Shown here: piece by piece, positions 63,531 through 64,000 of the stretch
How positions within the stretch are numbered: position 1 is the stretch's first letter
Layout: each line of letters starts with the position of its first letter
DNA from: Alteromonas lipotrueae
GTDB taxonomy: Bacteria; Pseudomonadota; Gammaproteobacteria; Enterobacterales; Alteromonadaceae
DNA: 64,000 bases
Assembly (NCBI RefSeq): GCF_019249215.1
Contig: NZ_JAESDI010000014.1
Location: forward strand, 62,001-126,000
Direction: 5' to 3'
Notes under the pieces: model-generated
The model's database searches: none
What the model was told of the DNA's origin: nothing
Seen by the model: the letters and a program-made list of their open reading frames with translations, nothing else
Translations under genes and position numbers: made by a program

Positions 63531-64000
63531 CTAAGCATCCATTAGCTTTTGTGAGTAACCTAAGATAATGCGAGCCGCCTTAATAATAGATTCAGTAATA
63601 GTAAAATCTACACGACTTTTCCCCGTAATCGCATAGTACCTTTCATTCAGCGAGTGAGCCTGCCCAATACAATAAACACCGTATTGTGCTTCCACATGAT
63701 TTGATATGGCCGACGGTGCGCAAAACACGCCGAAGTCCTCGCTACCAAATAGCTTTAGCAGTGCGGTATCATCAAACTCTGCTACTATCTTCGGGTAGAG
63801 TTGCTCTGTTTCTAGCCAACTCATTAATGCGTGGTGAATACCCGATGTATTGCCCTGAATCAGCAATGGCATATGATTCAAACAATCGGGAAAAGTCTGA
63901 TTGCTTGGAAGAGGCGCTTTGGAAAAAAAGCTGAGCGCGCTTTCTCCGAGAAAGTGGCTGTTAGCACTTACCTGTGAGCCCGGTGCAATCCCCCTATCGG
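63531..64000 (-). CDS. nhaR: LysR-family regulator NhaR (C-terminal part)
   Basis: The gene runs off the right edge, so only the last ~156 codons are visible. Reading on through the internal TTG gives APLPSNQTFPDCLNHMPLLI, EFDDTALLKLFG, FGVFCAPSAI and FDTTESIIKAAR-like sequence (actual residues FTITESIIKAAR), which match the effector-binding domain of NhaR. In E. coli, NhaR activates nhaA in response to sodium. The N-terminal helix-turn-helix is outside the window. The assignment to NhaR over other LysR proteins is based on PLPSN and EFDDTALLK. Confidence 0.82.
   Translation of the reverse strand, partial: DRGIAPGSQVSANSHFLGESALSFFSKAPLPSNQTFPDCLNHMPLLIQGNTSGIHHALMSWLETEQLYPKIVAEFDDTALLKLFGSEDFGVFCAPSAISNHVEAQYGVYCIGQAHSLNERYYAITGKSRVDFTITESIIKAARIILGYSQKLMDA

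Noticed and set aside
1..64000. CRISPR array, tRNA, rRNA or phage attachment site
   Set aside because: No regularly spaced direct repeats, cloverleaf-like or rRNA stretches were seen by eye. Programs such as tRNAscan-SE would be needed to exclude them fully.

Overview
The window looks like chromosome of a marine gammaproteobacterium of the Alteromonas type. MotX, part of the sodium-driven polar flagellar motor, is present with a flagellar-type promoter. The ribosomal, RNase R, RlmB, UbiD and NhaR proteins are gammaproteobacterial in form. TonB receptors and GGGS-type lipoproteins fit a marine copiotroph. The genus is an inference, not proved here.

Layout. 0-15.5 kb holds mixed core and accessory genes: the 5' end of ubiD, a TIGR02647 protein, motX, a TonB-dependent receptor, a Tat-exported PhoD-type phosphatase lipoprotein with an apparent Pho box, rnr-rlmB, a secreted subtilisin-like protease, a DUF4397-type lipoprotein and a GAF-PAS hybrid histidine kinase. 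15.8-24.4 kb is the spc operon (rplN to rpmJ, with secY) followed by the alpha operon (rpsM-rpsK-rpsD-rpoA-rplQ). It has a recognisable S4-type leader before rpsM. The S10 operon is not directly upstream of rplN.

24.5-60.9 kb is a large surface- or protein-glycan island that looks A+T-richer in its middle part. It opens with manC and closes with rmlA-rmlC-rmlD-rmlB and ugd. Inside are three modules. (a) 26-33.5 kb: a tandem GT2 glycosyltransferase, two paralogous sulfotransferases, another glycosyltransferase and a sulfatase lipoprotein. (b) 33.6-37.6 kb, minus strand: a GT-D/sulfotransferase fusion, an SGNH-like protein, a GT32 enzyme and the wreck of a glycosyltransferase. (c) 37.8-55.7 kb: a GT2-GT4 fusion, the remnant of a methyltransferase, then a tightly overlapping operon. 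That operon encodes a Gfo/Idh/MocA oxidoreductase, a GmhA-like isomerase, a fumarylacetoacetase-like protein, an SDR, a dehydroquinate-synthase-like sugar-phosphate cyclase, a NeuA-like CMP-sugar synthetase, a D-2-hydroxyacid dehydrogenase, a hexapeptide acyltransferase, a 1243-residue glycosyltransferase, a small beta-rich protein, two DUF115/Maf-like proteins and an FkbM methyltransferase.

How it may work together. ManC, RmlABCD and Ugd would supply GDP-mannose, dTDP-rhamnose and UDP-glucuronate. The 41.6-48.1 kb genes look like a pathway to an unusual CMP-activated residue, possibly a carbocyclic one. Soluble glycosyltransferases and sulfotransferases would build and sulfate the glycan. 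No flippase, polymerase, initiating phosphoglycosyltransferase or ligase is visible in the window, so cytoplasmic protein glycosylation (for example of flagellin, as Maf proteins do) is as plausible as O-antigen synthesis. After the island come a large cadherin-like lipoprotein and, at the right edge on the minus strand, the 3' part of nhaR. I saw no rRNA, tRNA, CRISPR array or insertion sequence, but could not run covariance-model searches.
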